Under the pieces are notes generated by a model. The model saw nothing but the letters and a program-made list of their open reading frames with translations. It was not told where the DNA came from and did no database searches. Source: CAZICM01 sp964537685 (GTDB taxonomy: Bacteria > Myxococcota_A > Polyangia > Polyangiales > Polyangiaceae). From it: DNA of 64,000 nucleotides. How positions within the stretch are numbered: position 1 is the first letter of the stretch; every line of letters starts with the position of its first letter. Made by a program: the position numbers and the translations under genes. The stretch spans positions 124,001-188,000 of the forward strand of contig CAZICM010000001.1 in the NCBI GenBank assembly GCA_964537685.1. The letters are read 5' to 3'. Shown piece after piece: positions 53,508-62,453 of this stretch.

Positions 53508-54139
53508 CCGAGCACCTCCTCTCTCTCTTTTTTGCCTTGTTTAAAGCGTTTGAACGCGATTTCGATCCAGCCGTCGGCGATGCGTGTGGGCAGGGCATCC
53601 ATATCGCGGGGAGAAGGTCCGGCCTCGGGCACGCCCATCAGCGAAAAGCGCGAGGCGTGGCAAGGGCAGTTAAAGCTTTTTTTATCGGGGTTTACGTCGA
53701 TGGCGCAGCCTAGATGAGGGCACACCGAACTCATGGCGCGGACCTTTTCGCCTTCGCGCACAAGCCATACCGCGCCCAGAAGCTGATTGCGCGTCACCGT
53801 AAATGCATCGCGCTCGTCATCAATGACCGCCATTCGCCGCGGCTCTCCATTCGCCGGCAAATCCGCCAAACGCCCGACTCTGACCCAGCGTTCGCTCTTG
53901 GCCGCGCCGTCTTCTTTTGAGCCGCCCGTGGAATTCAAAAAGCCCAGCGCCGGCACACACAGCGCGCCCGCATACGCCAGCGCGCCCGCCGCAACGAATG
54001 TCTTGAGCGCGGTACGGCGGCTCGTGTCCTCCTGCTCCCCGCCGGACGCGACTTCGGCTAGCTTGGCTTCGGAAGGACCGGCATCGCCTTCCTCTTGGGC
54101 ATTGGCTTCCTTGGGATCATCCTCACTTGCCTGCGACAT
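53504..54139 (-). CDS. Rieske 2Fe-2S protein of the bc-type complex
   Basis: 211 residues. An N-terminal Asp/Glu-rich segment of about 40 residues precedes a twin-arginine signal anchor (SRRTALKTFVAAGALAYAGA). The cluster ligands are in CPHLGCAI and CPCHASRFS, as in complex III. The C-terminal part (LPTRIADGWIEIAFKRF) closes the Rieske fold. The acidic N-terminal extension is unusual. The gene is the first of the operon with cytochrome b. Confidence 0.94.
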   Translation of the reverse strand: MSQASEDDPKEANAQEEGDAGPSEAKLAEVASGGEQEDTSRRTALKTFVAAGALAYAGALCVPALGFLNSTGGSKEDGAAKSERWVRVGRLADLPANGEPRRMAVIDDERDAFTVTRNQLLGAVWLVREGEKVRAMSSVCPHLGCAIDVNPDKKSFNCPCHASRFSLMGVPEAGPSPRDMDALPTRIADGWIEIAFKRFKQGKKEREEVLG

Positions 54140-54263
54140 TCGCCTTGGCCTCCTTCACGCAGCAAACTCCGCAAACGCGGTCCGCGCGCATAAAAAGCAA
54201 TTGCTCAATAAACAGCGCGCTGAAAAAAAGAGGCCCCAGCATAACCAAAACGCGTTGGTTTTC

Positions 54264-56465
54264 GTGGAATCGAACGAGACAGAGTTCCTTGCCTCAAAGA
54301 TCCGGCGGATAAGCGCCTTCGGGCTTGCTTTTCTAGGTCTTGCGGGCTGTTCGCGCAGCGCGCTTTTGGAGGTCTGCCGGCCCAGCGATTACGGCCGCTG
54401 CATTGTCGAGGAAGTGCAGATCCGGGGAAACGACGAAGTAAAAACGGGCGATATTGAAGAGGCCATTGCGACGACCGAAACCTATCATTTATTTGGCGGT
54501 GCCTTTCGTAATGTTCCCATTTTAAGCATATTGGATGCTGCTGCTCTTGAATACGAACGATTTGACAGCGTGGTATTGGAGCGGGATTTGGCGCGCATAG
54601 AACGTTATTACAAGGCGCGGGGATTTTATGAGGCGCGGGTGCAGGCGAGCCGGGTCAGCAAGACGCCCGACGGCCGGGTGCGGGTGGAGATTGTGGTGGA
54701 GGAGGGGAAGCCCATCATGATTTCGAGGGCCGAATTGGCGTGGAAGGATTGGAGCCTGCCATTGGCCAAGGATGTGACGGCCGCGGTAACAGAAGCCAAA
54801 AATGAATTAAAGCCCGGGGCGCGCTTCGAGGAAGAAAGCTACGAAAAGGCCAAAGAAAAGATTCTCCGGGCGATGACCGATCAAGGTTTTGCCTATGCGG
54901 AAGTACAAGGGCAGGTGACGGTAGATTTGCCCACGAGAACGGCGAATATTGTCTTTAGGATCGAGCTCGGGCCAAAATGCCAATTTGGGGAGATAAAATT
55001 TATTGGATTGGGAGGCATTCCGAAAGAGCCACTCTTGAGCGCGCTTGGATTTGAAGCGGGCGATGATTTTTCGATGGCGGAGCTTGAATCGGCGGAGATA
55101 GCGCTTGCTGATTTTGGCGTATTTGCATCGGTGGATGTGCGGCCGCTGCTCACTGCCGTTGGCAAGGGCGAGAGAAGCCCTGTAATTCCCGTGGAAATCG
55201 AGGTCCAGCCTTCGGCCTTGAGGGCGGTGAGGGCGGGATTGGGCGCGCAGGTGGGCAGCCTGGTCGAGGCGCATGTGCTGGGCGGCTGGGAAAACCGCAA
55301 TTTTCTGGGCGGATTGCGGCGTTTTTCGGTTGAGGCGAAGCCTGGGCTTGTCTTTTATCCCTGGAATATCAATACCATTCTGAGCGAGCTTCCCGATACG
55401 GTTTTGCCTCAATTTCAATTGCGTTTTGATGTGCGGCAGCCTGTTCCTTTTGATACCCGCACAGGTGCCCGGCTTTCGGGAGAATTAAATATTTGGAGCC
55501 CGCCTCAGACGGTCAATTCAAAATTACCGTATATTTTAGGATATCGATCGTATTTAGGCGCATTTGGCTTCGACCGGCCTTGGCTGGACGCCTACATTCA
55601 TACCGGATTGTTTTACAATCTGGAGTTTAACGATCCATTTTCTTACAATGACGATAAGACCATTGATCAATTTGAATATGTTGTTATTTCATCGATCCGG
55701 GGAGCCATTTCGTTAGATTTGCGGCGCAATTCAAAAGGAGAGCGCGATCCGGTGGAGCCGAATCGGGGGCTTTATGTAGAAACGGAGCTTCAGTGGGCGG
55801 GATTGGGCTTAGGGGGTACGGCGGACGATGTACGGATAAGCCCTGAAGCGAGGATGTACATTCCGATTTCAAAGAAAGTGACACTGGCTGTAAGGACGGA
55901 GCTTGGATTTGTGCTCTTTTCGGACTACAACCAGCGTTGCAATGGGGGATTCTCAAATTGCAGTGATCCTGAGCTTAACGAAAAAGTGCAGCTTTTGGGG
56001 CTTCGGGGGTATTTTAGCGGGGGAGCGAACAGCAACCGGGGTTATAGTTATCGGGGGATAGGTCCGCATGCGATAGTGCCTTCATTTTTTGGGGGTTCCA
56101 ATGCGGCGGCGAGCGCGGATCCGGTGGCGGTTGGGGGATTATCGATGTGGGAAGCATCGATGGAGCTACGATTTCCGATAGTATATCCCTTGGGGGCGAC
56201 GGTATTCGCGGATGCGAGCGATGTATCGTCCGAGAGTTTCAAGTTACGGTTTACGCGGCCTCATTTATCGGCGGGATTGGGGTTGCGCTATGCGACGCCT
56301 GTGGGGCCGGCGCGTTTGGATTTTGGGTTTAGGCTTCCGTGTGCGCAGGTATGGGGCGTATGCGATGTGGCCGATATTGTGAAGAATTATCCCGAGGAGG
56401 GGAGTCAGGGGATTTTAGGGGGTTTTCCGCTGGCGGTGTCGCTGGCGATTGGAGAGGCGTTTTAG
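54264..56465 (+). CDS. Omp85/TamA-like outer-membrane protein with lipoprotein-type leader
   Basis: About 733 residues. The leader KIRRISAFGLAFLGLAGC ends in a lipobox. Three POTRA-like domains can be read: CIVEEVQIRGNDEVKTGDIE, then PIMISRAELAWKDWS, then KCQFGEIKFIGLGGIPKEPL. The C-terminal half is an Omp85 beta-barrel with alternating aromatic strands, ending in Phe (SLAIGEAF). Three POTRA units and the length suit TamA more than BamA. The start is uncertain: no ATG is available, GTG 54264 is chosen and TTG 54255 is equally open. The family assignment is firm; the lipid anchor is inference. Confidence 0.88.
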   Translation: MESNETEFLASKIRRISAFGLAFLGLAGCSRSALLEVCRPSDYGRCIVEEVQIRGNDEVKTGDIEEAIATTETYHLFGGAFRNVPILSILDAAALEYERFDSVVLERDLARIERYYKARGFYEARVQASRVSKTPDGRVRVEIVVEEGKPIMISRAELAWKDWSLPLAKDVTAAVTEAKNELKPGARFEEESYEKAKEKILRAMTDQGFAYAEVQGQVTVDLPTRTANIVFRIELGPKCQFGEIKFIGLGGIPKEPLLSALGFEAGDDFSMAELESAEIALADFGVFASVDVRPLLTAVGKGERSPVIPVEIEVQPSALRAVRAGLGAQVGSLVEAHVLGGWENRNFLGGLRRFSVEAKPGLVFYPWNINTILSELPDTVLPQFQLRFDVRQPVPFDTRTGARLSGELNIWSPPQTVNSKLPYILGYRSYLGAFGFDRPWLDAYIHTGLFYNLEFNDPFSYNDDKTIDQFEYVVISSIRGAISLDLRRNSKGERDPVEPNRGLYVETELQWAGLGLGGTADDVRISPEARMYIPISKKVTLAVRTELGFVLFSDYNQRCNGGFSNCSDPELNEKVQLLGLRGYFSGGANSNRGYSYRGIGPHAIVPSFFGGSNAAASADPVAVGGLSMWEASMELRFPIVYPLGATVFADASDVSSESFKLRFTRPHLSAGLGLRYATPVGPARLDFGFRLPCAQVWGVCDVADIVKNYPEEGSQGILGGFPLAVSLAIGEAF

Positions 56466-56588
56466 AGACCGTTCCAGAACCCTGCTGCGCGCGTCAAATC
56501 GTCGGTCGCCCTCCGTCACCGTATGGAGTACGGCTCCGTCGGGCTCCCTAGCTTTGAGGCTGCTCGCGACGGGTTCTGAGACGGGCTC
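56465..56588. repeat. Imperfect inverted repeat with internal hairpin between tamA-like and GNAT genes
   Basis: The left arm (56465-56491) and right arm (56565-56588) match as inverted copies over CGCG, GGGTTCTG, ACGG and CTC, with small gaps between the blocks. A perfect CCGTA/TACGG hairpin with a TGGAG loop (56519-56533) lies between. The segment contains no gene and lies between the ends of two convergent genes. Confidence 0.55.
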
Positions 56589-56643
56589 AAGAAACCTCCG
56601 CGTACTTCTTTTGGCATGGCCACTACAGGTCCAGACAATGTTA

Positions 56644-57426
56644 TTACTCTTCATCCGCATACACCGGAAAGGCGCACAGCGTCTCAAAGCCCAATCGCTC
56701 CAAAATAGGCGCCGAACTCCGAACCTGCGCTTGGGTCGTCGCCACAATTCGCCCAGATGCCGCGGCCGCTCTCAGGCGCGCATCCACAAGCGCCCGATAC
56801 ACTCCTTTGCCCCGGTACTCAGGATGAACCGCCCCTCCAACCAAATACACCGAACGCGAAAAACTCGTGTAGGATGCCCCGCCCGCCGGCCTGTCCCCGT
56901 AATAGGCCAAAAATAAACGATAATCCCGCTCCGGCCGCTCGATTAAACGCCGGTGGAATGCTCGAAGCGGTTCGGGAGACATGCCCCAGGCCATGGCCAT
57001 CGCGTCGGTGAAGATGTCCACATTGCTGCCGCTCACATCCTCCACCCGAATCTCATCGGACTGCGCCAATTCCAGCGCTTTTTCTGTTTCGCGGTACATC
57101 GCCCGTATATCCACAGGCTTAAGTCCGCGCCTCGCAAGCCTTTCTGCTAAATCATCAGGACGGCTTCCTGGTAACAAGGTCCAGCGAAATCTCACGCCTT
57201 GGGCCCGGTACATGGCAATCGTTTCATCGATCACCCGCTCGGCTTCTCCTTCGTCCAGCGCCGAAAATATGACTTGGTTCAGCCCGCCCCGCTTTAATGA
57301 CGGGGTAATGACTTGCAAAAACCCGGGTCTATCGATGATTTGAGTATCGGGCAGAGGAATGAATGAGCGCATGGGAAGCACCAAGGCTTCGTGAAGCAAT
57401 TCATCGTATGTAAGCGGAGGGCTCAT
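56644..57426 (-). CDS. GNAT-family N-acetyltransferase
   Basis: 260 residues. The acetyl-CoA-binding motif A is near the C-terminus: LVGGAVHPEYRGKGVYRALV, with the Arg/Gly-x-Gly/Ala pattern. The N-terminal 150 residues are a further alpha/beta region, as in two-domain GNAT proteins. Substrate unknown. It follows the GFA gene by 12 bases on the minus strand. Confidence 0.88.
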   Translation of the reverse strand: MSPPLTYDELLHEALVLPMRSFIPLPDTQIIDRPGFLQVITPSLKRGGLNQVIFSALDEGEAERVIDETIAMYRAQGVRFRWTLLPGSRPDDLAERLARRGLKPVDIRAMYRETEKALELAQSDEIRVEDVSGSNVDIFTDAMAMAWGMSPEPLRAFHRRLIERPERDYRLFLAYYGDRPAGGASYTSFSRSVYLVGGAVHPEYRGKGVYRALVDARLRAAAASGRIVATTQAQVRSSAPILERLGFETLCAFPVYADEE

Positions 57427-57438
57427 GAAATTCAGTCC

Positions 57439-57888
57439 TTATGGGTTCTGGTCAGCGCCTGAATGCTTGGCAATCATTTGCTCATACCATTCAGGCGGCG
57501 GAAATTGATCGAATTGCTCAAGCTGATCGGTGATATCATGCCAAGGCGCTTTTGAGCCTACAAAGATATGCACGCAGGGCTTTATCCCTGGATCTGTATC
57601 CAATGTGCCGGCTGGAATAATCACATGGCCGTCCTTTTCTTCAATGACGGGCATATTGGAGCCGCATACCGAGCAGAAGCTGCGCTGATTGTTTTCTGAG
57701 GATGCATAGCTATGAATCAGCTCTTTGCCGCATAGCCAGCTAAAACCTTTGGATGAGGCATGGGCAAAGGTTCCATAAGCGGCTCCTCCAGCTTTCCGGC
57801 ACATGGAGCAATGGCAATTGTTAATAAGCATCAGCGGGCCTTCAAGCTGATATTGAATGCGGGAGCAAAGACACGAGCCTTGAATCAT
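57439..57888 (-). CDS. GFA-family (CENP-V/GFA) zinc protein
   Basis: 149 residues. Glutathione-dependent formaldehyde-activating enzyme-like fold with zinc ligands in GSCLCSRIQY, CHCSMCRKAGG and FCSVCGSNMP. Most such proteins have no proven activity on formaldehyde. AAGGA 9 bases upstream supports the start. It lies 24 bases after the FkbM gene and is probably co-transcribed. Confidence 0.92.
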   Translation of the reverse strand: MIQGSCLCSRIQYQLEGPLMLINNCHCSMCRKAGGAAYGTFAHASSKGFSWLCGKELIHSYASSENNQRSFCSVCGSNMPVIEEKDGHVIIPAGTLDTDPGIKPCVHIFVGSKAPWHDITDQLEQFDQFPPPEWYEQMIAKHSGADQNP

Positions 57889-57912
57889 GGCGGTATTCCT
57901 TCTTTACTGCGG

Positions 57913-58683
57913 TTAGCCTTGAAAACCTGGGGGCAATGCAATTGTACTCCAGGGGGCATAATGCAGATCTCTTCGCTGGGAGCTTGGAATTTCACCATCG
58001 AGGAGGCGATACCCGAGATCCCGAAGCAATAGGCCGACGTCCTGGGAGCGTTCTCCGCACACTTCACATAAAATGACGGGTTTCTTCGATTTCAAGAGCT
58101 GGATCGCACCGCGGAGCACCGATAGTTCGGCGCCCTCAACGTCGATTTTAATCAGATCGGGCAGGGGGAGTTTATCTGCAAGCCAATCGAGAGAAAGAGA
58201 GATGACGGTATGGCGTTCGGCGATCCCGCCGGTTTGGGAGAGGCCATAGCCCTCGAGGAAGTTTCCAGATCTGGAGCGTTGGGCGATATTGAGGGTACGC
58301 AGATCGATGGACTCGGCGGCGGCGGCGGCGATGATTTGCACGGGGGCGGAAGAGCGGGGCTGAATGGCGGAGGAGCGGCGGAGGAGCTGAACCAGCCAAA
58401 GATCGGGTTCGAGAGCGATGATATGGCCTTGGGAGCCTGAGAGATAGGCGGCGGCAAAGGAAAAAAGGCCGATATTTGCGCCGATATCCCAGACGACATG
58501 ATCTTTGCGGATAAACTCCCTGGCGAGGTCCAGGAGCACGGGATCGACTTGATCCATCGGGCGAAACAGATAACGGAGGCCGGCGGAGGGCGAGACAAAG
58601 AGGGGAGCGCCGCCCAGGGAAGCCGGGAGCGATCGGCGGAAGGCGATATTTTTGGTGGTTTGCTCGAGGAGGCTTCTCAGCAC
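57913..58683 (-). CDS. FkbM-family methyltransferase
   Basis: 256 residues from a GTG start. The SAM-binding motif VVWDIGANIGLFSFAAA is followed by acidic IALEPDLW, and the FkbM block LIKIDVEGAELSVLRGA near the C-terminus carries the conserved Asp and Glu. FkbM enzymes O-methylate polyketides or sugars. No polyketide or O-antigen genes are nearby, so the substrate is unknown. Confidence 0.9.
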   Translation of the reverse strand: MLRSLLEQTTKNIAFRRSLPASLGGAPLFVSPSAGLRYLFRPMDQVDPVLLDLAREFIRKDHVVWDIGANIGLFSFAAAYLSGSQGHIIALEPDLWLVQLLRRSSAIQPRSSAPVQIIAAAAAESIDLRTLNIAQRSRSGNFLEGYGLSQTGGIAERHTVISLSLDWLADKLPLPDLIKIDVEGAELSVLRGAIQLLKSKKPVILCEVCGERSQDVGLLLRDLGYRLLDGEIPSSQRRDLHYAPWSTIALPPGFQG

Positions 58684-58799
58684 GGGCGACTCCGGCGCGC
58701 GGGGGGCAAGGCATCGATGGGCATCTCATATTTGAGGCGGGGATGCAAGGGGGATTTTGCGCGCGGAAAGCAGGCGGGGAGGCGATTTTTTATCGCAAT

Positions 58800-60026
58800 C
58801 TATCCACCAGCCGGAGGTGCTGCGCCGGGATCTCCGCCTTCATCTTCGCCAGATTCTCGGCGCTTGGCCTCATCTTCGAACGCATGGAGCACGAGCGAGC
58901 GAAGTTTTTCGAGATCTTTCACCGATTGAATGAAGATACGGCTTTTGCCATGCATTTCGGGCGGAGCTTCGACTTCGAAGCCGGGAGATAATAGTGTAGC
59001 TTTTTCCAAAGGCAGGCGCGTCGTGATAGCTTTTCGCCTGGTGTCACAGAACAATCGGATAAACCATGAGCGGACATTGCCCATATGGATATTAAACCAT
59101 CCCGCGGCATCTCTGTATCCGACAGAATATTTATTGCTATAGGAGGAATCGGCGCATAGCTTCTTAACGATTTCGTAGGCATCCAATTCTTCGGCGGTTG
59201 TAACAATTTTGGGTCCCGCGGCCTCTGGTGCAGGGGTTGCGGCCTGGGCGGGCGGTTCCGGCGTGGCTGGGGGTGCTGGAGGTGCCGGTTTGGGCTCTTC
59301 GGTGCCCAATTTGATAGATCGCGTGGCCATTTCCAGTAAAGTTGTCTGAATCGCTTTGCGTACAACGGGGATAAATCGATCGATGACTCTGGCTGTAAGC
59401 CGCTTTCCCGCAACCAAGTCGACTTCGTTCAATAAAAACCGAATAAAATTTTCGGATGGATTTCGAAGCAGTTCACCCACCAGGCCGGTCAGCTTTGCGA
59501 CATAGATCAAATCCTCGGCCGAGGTATGTACGGCTGCGGGATCATAGACATCCCGCGTAAATAGCCGCAGTGTTTCCAGGTCTCGATCGTTAAATGACAG
59601 GATATCAAATTCAAAAAAAGGCTCAGCGCTCATGATATTGGGTTCTTGGAGATCGGTAAAGAACCTATACCTAAGGCCATTCGTTAAAATAGCTGTCTTC
59701 ACGGATGGACTGGCATTAAAATATCGCGCTAACTGCGCGTCGTGATTGGGCAGATCCGTATCGATAGCCTTGCACTCAACAAAGATGGCCGGCGATCCGT
59801 TTAGATGGATAGCGTAATCAACCTTTTCCATTGGACCGCCACTCTTTTTCTTGGCGAAGTCGGCAACATATTCAGGTTGGACAACCGTAGGATCGTATAC
59901 ATCAAATCCAAGCGCTCCGAGGAATGGAAGAATAAGAGCCTGCTTGGTGGCCTCTTCACCTTTGATGTGGACCTGGCGCCGCCTTACCTGCTCCGAAAGC
60001 CCTCGAATATCATCGAAAAATCCCAT
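58800..60026 (-). CDS. Orphan type I restriction-like protein (HsdR N-terminal nuclease domain)
   Basis: 408 residues. The N-terminal domain (about 20-160) resembles the nuclease domain of HsdR: KVDYAIHLNGSPAIFVECKA gives the Asp and Glu-x-Lys of a PD-(D/E)xK site. A helical middle and a Pro/Ala-rich linker (PPAPPATPEPPAQAATPAPE) lead to a C-terminal domain of about 120 residues with a GWFNIHMGNVRSWFIRLF stretch, seen in other stand-alone HsdR-N proteins. No helicase, HsdM or HsdS gene is adjacent. A role in restriction or defence is inferred only from the nuclease fold. The 310 bases upstream are visibly A/T-rich. Confidence 0.82.
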   Translation of the reverse strand: MGFFDDIRGLSEQVRRRQVHIKGEEATKQALILPFLGALGFDVYDPTVVQPEYVADFAKKKSGGPMEKVDYAIHLNGSPAIFVECKAIDTDLPNHDAQLARYFNASPSVKTAILTNGLRYRFFTDLQEPNIMSAEPFFEFDILSFNDRDLETLRLFTRDVYDPAAVHTSAEDLIYVAKLTGLVGELLRNPSENFIRFLLNEVDLVAGKRLTARVIDRFIPVVRKAIQTTLLEMATRSIKLGTEEPKPAPPAPPATPEPPAQAATPAPEAAGPKIVTTAEELDAYEIVKKLCADSSYSNKYSVGYRDAAGWFNIHMGNVRSWFIRLFCDTRRKAITTRLPLEKATLLSPGFEVEAPPEMHGKSRIFIQSVKDLEKLRSLVLHAFEDEAKRRESGEDEGGDPGAAPPAGG

Positions 60027-60336
60027 ACCTTCCTCATCACCCTTCCGACATACTTAAAGTCTTGATTCTAATTACATCAACTACGATGCGGCTGTCCAGA
60101 AATGCGCGAAGGTCGAGGCTCTATTCTTATTGGGCTGCCATTTAGGTAAGAAATATCATGCCATAGACATACATGTATGCCAACTCGATAAACCGTAACA
60201 TCAAAACATTCATGGTGAGCTTGCCCGATGGGTGTTTCGCTCGATACTTGACACGCGCGGCCTTTGACCTGTAACGTTCACTTTTATAGGAAACAACGCT
60301 GCGTTTTTATTCTGTTAAGAAAGGATCCATTGCCCC
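60027..60336. other. A/T-rich intergenic region between divergent genes
   Basis: No open frame of note. TTGACA occurs at 60248-60253, pointing towards the DUF1304 gene, but the best -10 candidate (TAACGT, 18 bases later) is weak. A second pair, TTGACC (60264-60269) and TATAGG (60285-60290), has a 15-base spacer. The composition is unlike the neighbouring coding DNA. Confidence 0.4.
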
Positions 60337-60687
60337 TTGCTCGGAACCATCCTGACCGGCCTCGTCGCCGCCTTGCATCTCTACTTTCTCGTTCTCGAAA
60401 TGTTTTTGTGGGATAAGCCTTTTGGCCGCAAAACATTTAATCTAACTCCCGAATTTGCTACCGCTTCTAAAACGCTCGCGGCAAATCAAGGGTTGTATAA
60501 TGGATTTTTGGCCGCAGGTCTCGCTTGGGGGCTTTGGCTCGGTCCCGCGGGCCTCTCTGTGAAGTCGTTCTTTTTGGGATGTGTGATCGTTGCCGGTGTG
60601 TATGGCGCGGCAACTGTCAATATGAGGATCTTTTTTATTCAGGCGCTGCCCGCCCTTATCGCTATGGCGAGCATTTATCTGTTTTAA
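60337..60687 (+). CDS. DUF1304 family membrane protein
   Basis: 116 residues, four predicted membrane helices: LTGLVAALHLYFLVLEMFLW, then FLAAGLAWGLWLGPAGLSV, FFLGCVIVAGVYGAATVN and FIQALPALIAMASIYLF. The charged-aromatic segment after the first helix (DKPFGRKTF) and the NQGLYNGFLA motif fit DUF1304. TTG start; AAGGA lies 11 bases upstream. Role in the cell unknown. Confidence 0.8.
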   Translation: MLGTILTGLVAALHLYFLVLEMFLWDKPFGRKTFNLTPEFATASKTLAANQGLYNGFLAAGLAWGLWLGPAGLSVKSFFLGCVIVAGVYGAATVNMRIFFIQALPALIAMASIYLF

Positions 60688-60693
60688 TTGCGC

Positions 60694-61860
60694 TTATAGG
60701 CAGAACCCGTCCAAGCATACCTGGCCGCCCACCGCGCATGCCTTGCCCAGCGTCGGATCGCATTCGCTACCCAAATTCTGGTTTGATCCGCATACCTTGT
60801 AGGTGCCCGTCGCCGTCGCTACCGCCTTGCATACGTTGAATACCGGCAGGTTGTTGCACGCCGCGTCGTTCGGCATATCGCACGATAAATAGCAGTTATG
60901 GTGAAGGCATACCGAGCCCGCTTGGCAGTTGTCCTGCTGGCCTTCCGCATTGCAGAAAAATACGGCCGCTTGGCTGGGTACGCAGCCGTTCTCTACCCAT
61001 ACCCGCCCAGGATCGCATGTGGCGCCCGAGCTCCGAGGTACGCATGCGCCGTCTACGCATACGCTGTCCGCGCTTCCGCAATCGTTCGTTACTACACAGG
61101 GCGTCGCCGCGTTAATGCATAGTCCGATATTCGTGTCGCAGGAGTATCCCGCCGGGCATTCGGCGTTCACAACACATGAAGTGACGCATTTGCCGTCCGC
61201 GCACTTGTGGCCGCTTGGACATTGCGTTTGATCAGAACATTGATCGCTCGCCGCTTTGCAGATGCCATCAATGCACAAATACCCCGCTCCAAAGCCCGCG
61301 CAGTCCGCATCCTGTCCACATGCCGCCGCGTTCGATGGTACACAAGTGAGGTTTGGACCACAGTAGTATCCAAAAATGCATCCTATCATCGAGCAGTCGC
61401 CAGGCTGACATGTCCCGTTCGGAGCACATGTCTCCCCCGCTGCGCAGTCGTCCGGGTTGCCGCAATAGACCGGTCCAGGTGCTGCTCCACCCGTTCCAGA
61501 TCCGCCCGTTCCGCTTCCTCCGCCCGCACCACCCATGCCTCCAGATGATGTGTTGCCCCCGCTGGATGTACCGCCGCCCGCGGGCTGACAATCGGCTGTT
61601 TGGTCGGCGTTTACCACGCATTCCAATCCGCCGCTGCATCCCCAAAGCGTGCAGCTTCCCACATGGCATTGATTGTCGCTGCCACAGGTTTCGTTGATCC
61701 CGCAGTCCGCCGAGCTTGTGCAGCCGGGTTGCGGCCCCGGAGGATTAGGATCGCAATTGCCCATATGGCAGTCGCCGTCGCCGTGGTTTCCGTAAATCGG
61801 ACAGCCCGCAAGGATGCCCGCCGTTACGAAGACGAAGCCCAATAGAAAAAATCGCTTCAT
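60694..61860 (-). CDS. Cys-rich surface lipoprotein
   Basis: 388 residues from ATG 61860, with GGGAG 6 bases upstream. The leader FFLLGFVFVTAGILAGC ends in a lipobox. The mature chain has dozens of Cys in repeated phrases such as CGINETCGSDNQCHVGSC and CAAGETCAPNGTCQPGDC, and a Gly/Ser/Thr-rich linker (near residues 110-140) divides it. The repeats look like small disulfide-bonded EGF- or Dickkopf-like modules that are common in myxobacterial surface proteins. Convergent with the DUF1304 gene (6 bases apart). Confidence 0.85.
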   Translation of the reverse strand: MKRFFLLGFVFVTAGILAGCPIYGNHGDGDCHMGNCDPNPPGPQPGCTSSADCGINETCGSDNQCHVGSCTLWGCSGGLECVVNADQTADCQPAGGGTSSGGNTSSGGMGGAGGGSGTGGSGTGGAAPGPVYCGNPDDCAAGETCAPNGTCQPGDCSMIGCIFGYYCGPNLTCVPSNAAACGQDADCAGFGAGYLCIDGICKAASDQCSDQTQCPSGHKCADGKCVTSCVVNAECPAGYSCDTNIGLCINAATPCVVTNDCGSADSVCVDGACVPRSSGATCDPGRVWVENGCVPSQAAVFFCNAEGQQDNCQAGSVCLHHNCYLSCDMPNDAACNNLPVFNVCKAVATATGTYKVCGSNQNLGSECDPTLGKACAVGGQVCLDGFCL

Positions 61861-62453
61861 ACCTGTCTCCCGATTGTGCCTTGTGGTGGTTAAACCGTTC
61901 CTAGGCCGCATTATTTTTGGGAATTAGCAAAGGGCGTGCCCGCTAAAACAGGGCCCGCGGATTGCCGTGCCAGCCCTTCATTTGAAGGATGAATTCGGAA
62001 CGCTCAAGTTAGCACAACACCAAATGAGCAAAGATTTTGGGTGAAGTTCTTCAAGGCGGTAGGCGAACAGGCGCTCAGCACCCATGTTTGCGCTTTCGTC
62101 TCCCGTGAAAGCTTGTTCACGTTGGGGTGTGGCAGGGCGGCTTCGGTCTCATCGGGCATTTTGTGCGCTTGAAACATGCTCGACGGGAAAAAGGCATGCT
62201 AACGTGCAGGCTTCGAACCCAGCAGCAATTTGTTTTCGTTGAATCGAGCCTCGGTCAAGCGGGCGAGTCGCACGTTTAATCGGTGTTGGTGGGCTTTGTG
62301 GATCACTGCACAAGTGATGTTTGCGTCCTTTCTGCACCAACGAAACCGCGCGAAATGCCCTTTTGCCCAGGCTCATAGACCGTCCGGTTCAAGGTTTTCA
62401 AAGTTGGGCTGCCCCGCTTTAAAAACAAATAATGTTCCGAGACTCCACGGCCC
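61861..62453. other. Intergenic region upstream of the zinc-ribbon gene
   Basis: 593 bases between divergent genes. I see no frame with a ribosome-binding site and coding-like composition. The segment holds a GC-rich part (61940-61980, GGGCGTGCCC and GGGCCCGCGG) and an A/T-richer second half. No clear promoter or hairpin with T run was found. Confidence 0.4.

Noticed and set aside
53787..54263. Open frame extending the TamA-like gene upstream across the Rieske gene
   Set aside because: The extension is antisense to the Rieske protein and has no homology; the leader and lipobox mark a start near 54264.
62130..62155. TGGCAG-type -24 element suggesting a sigma-54 promoter
   Set aside because: The -12 GC is missing at the required distance.
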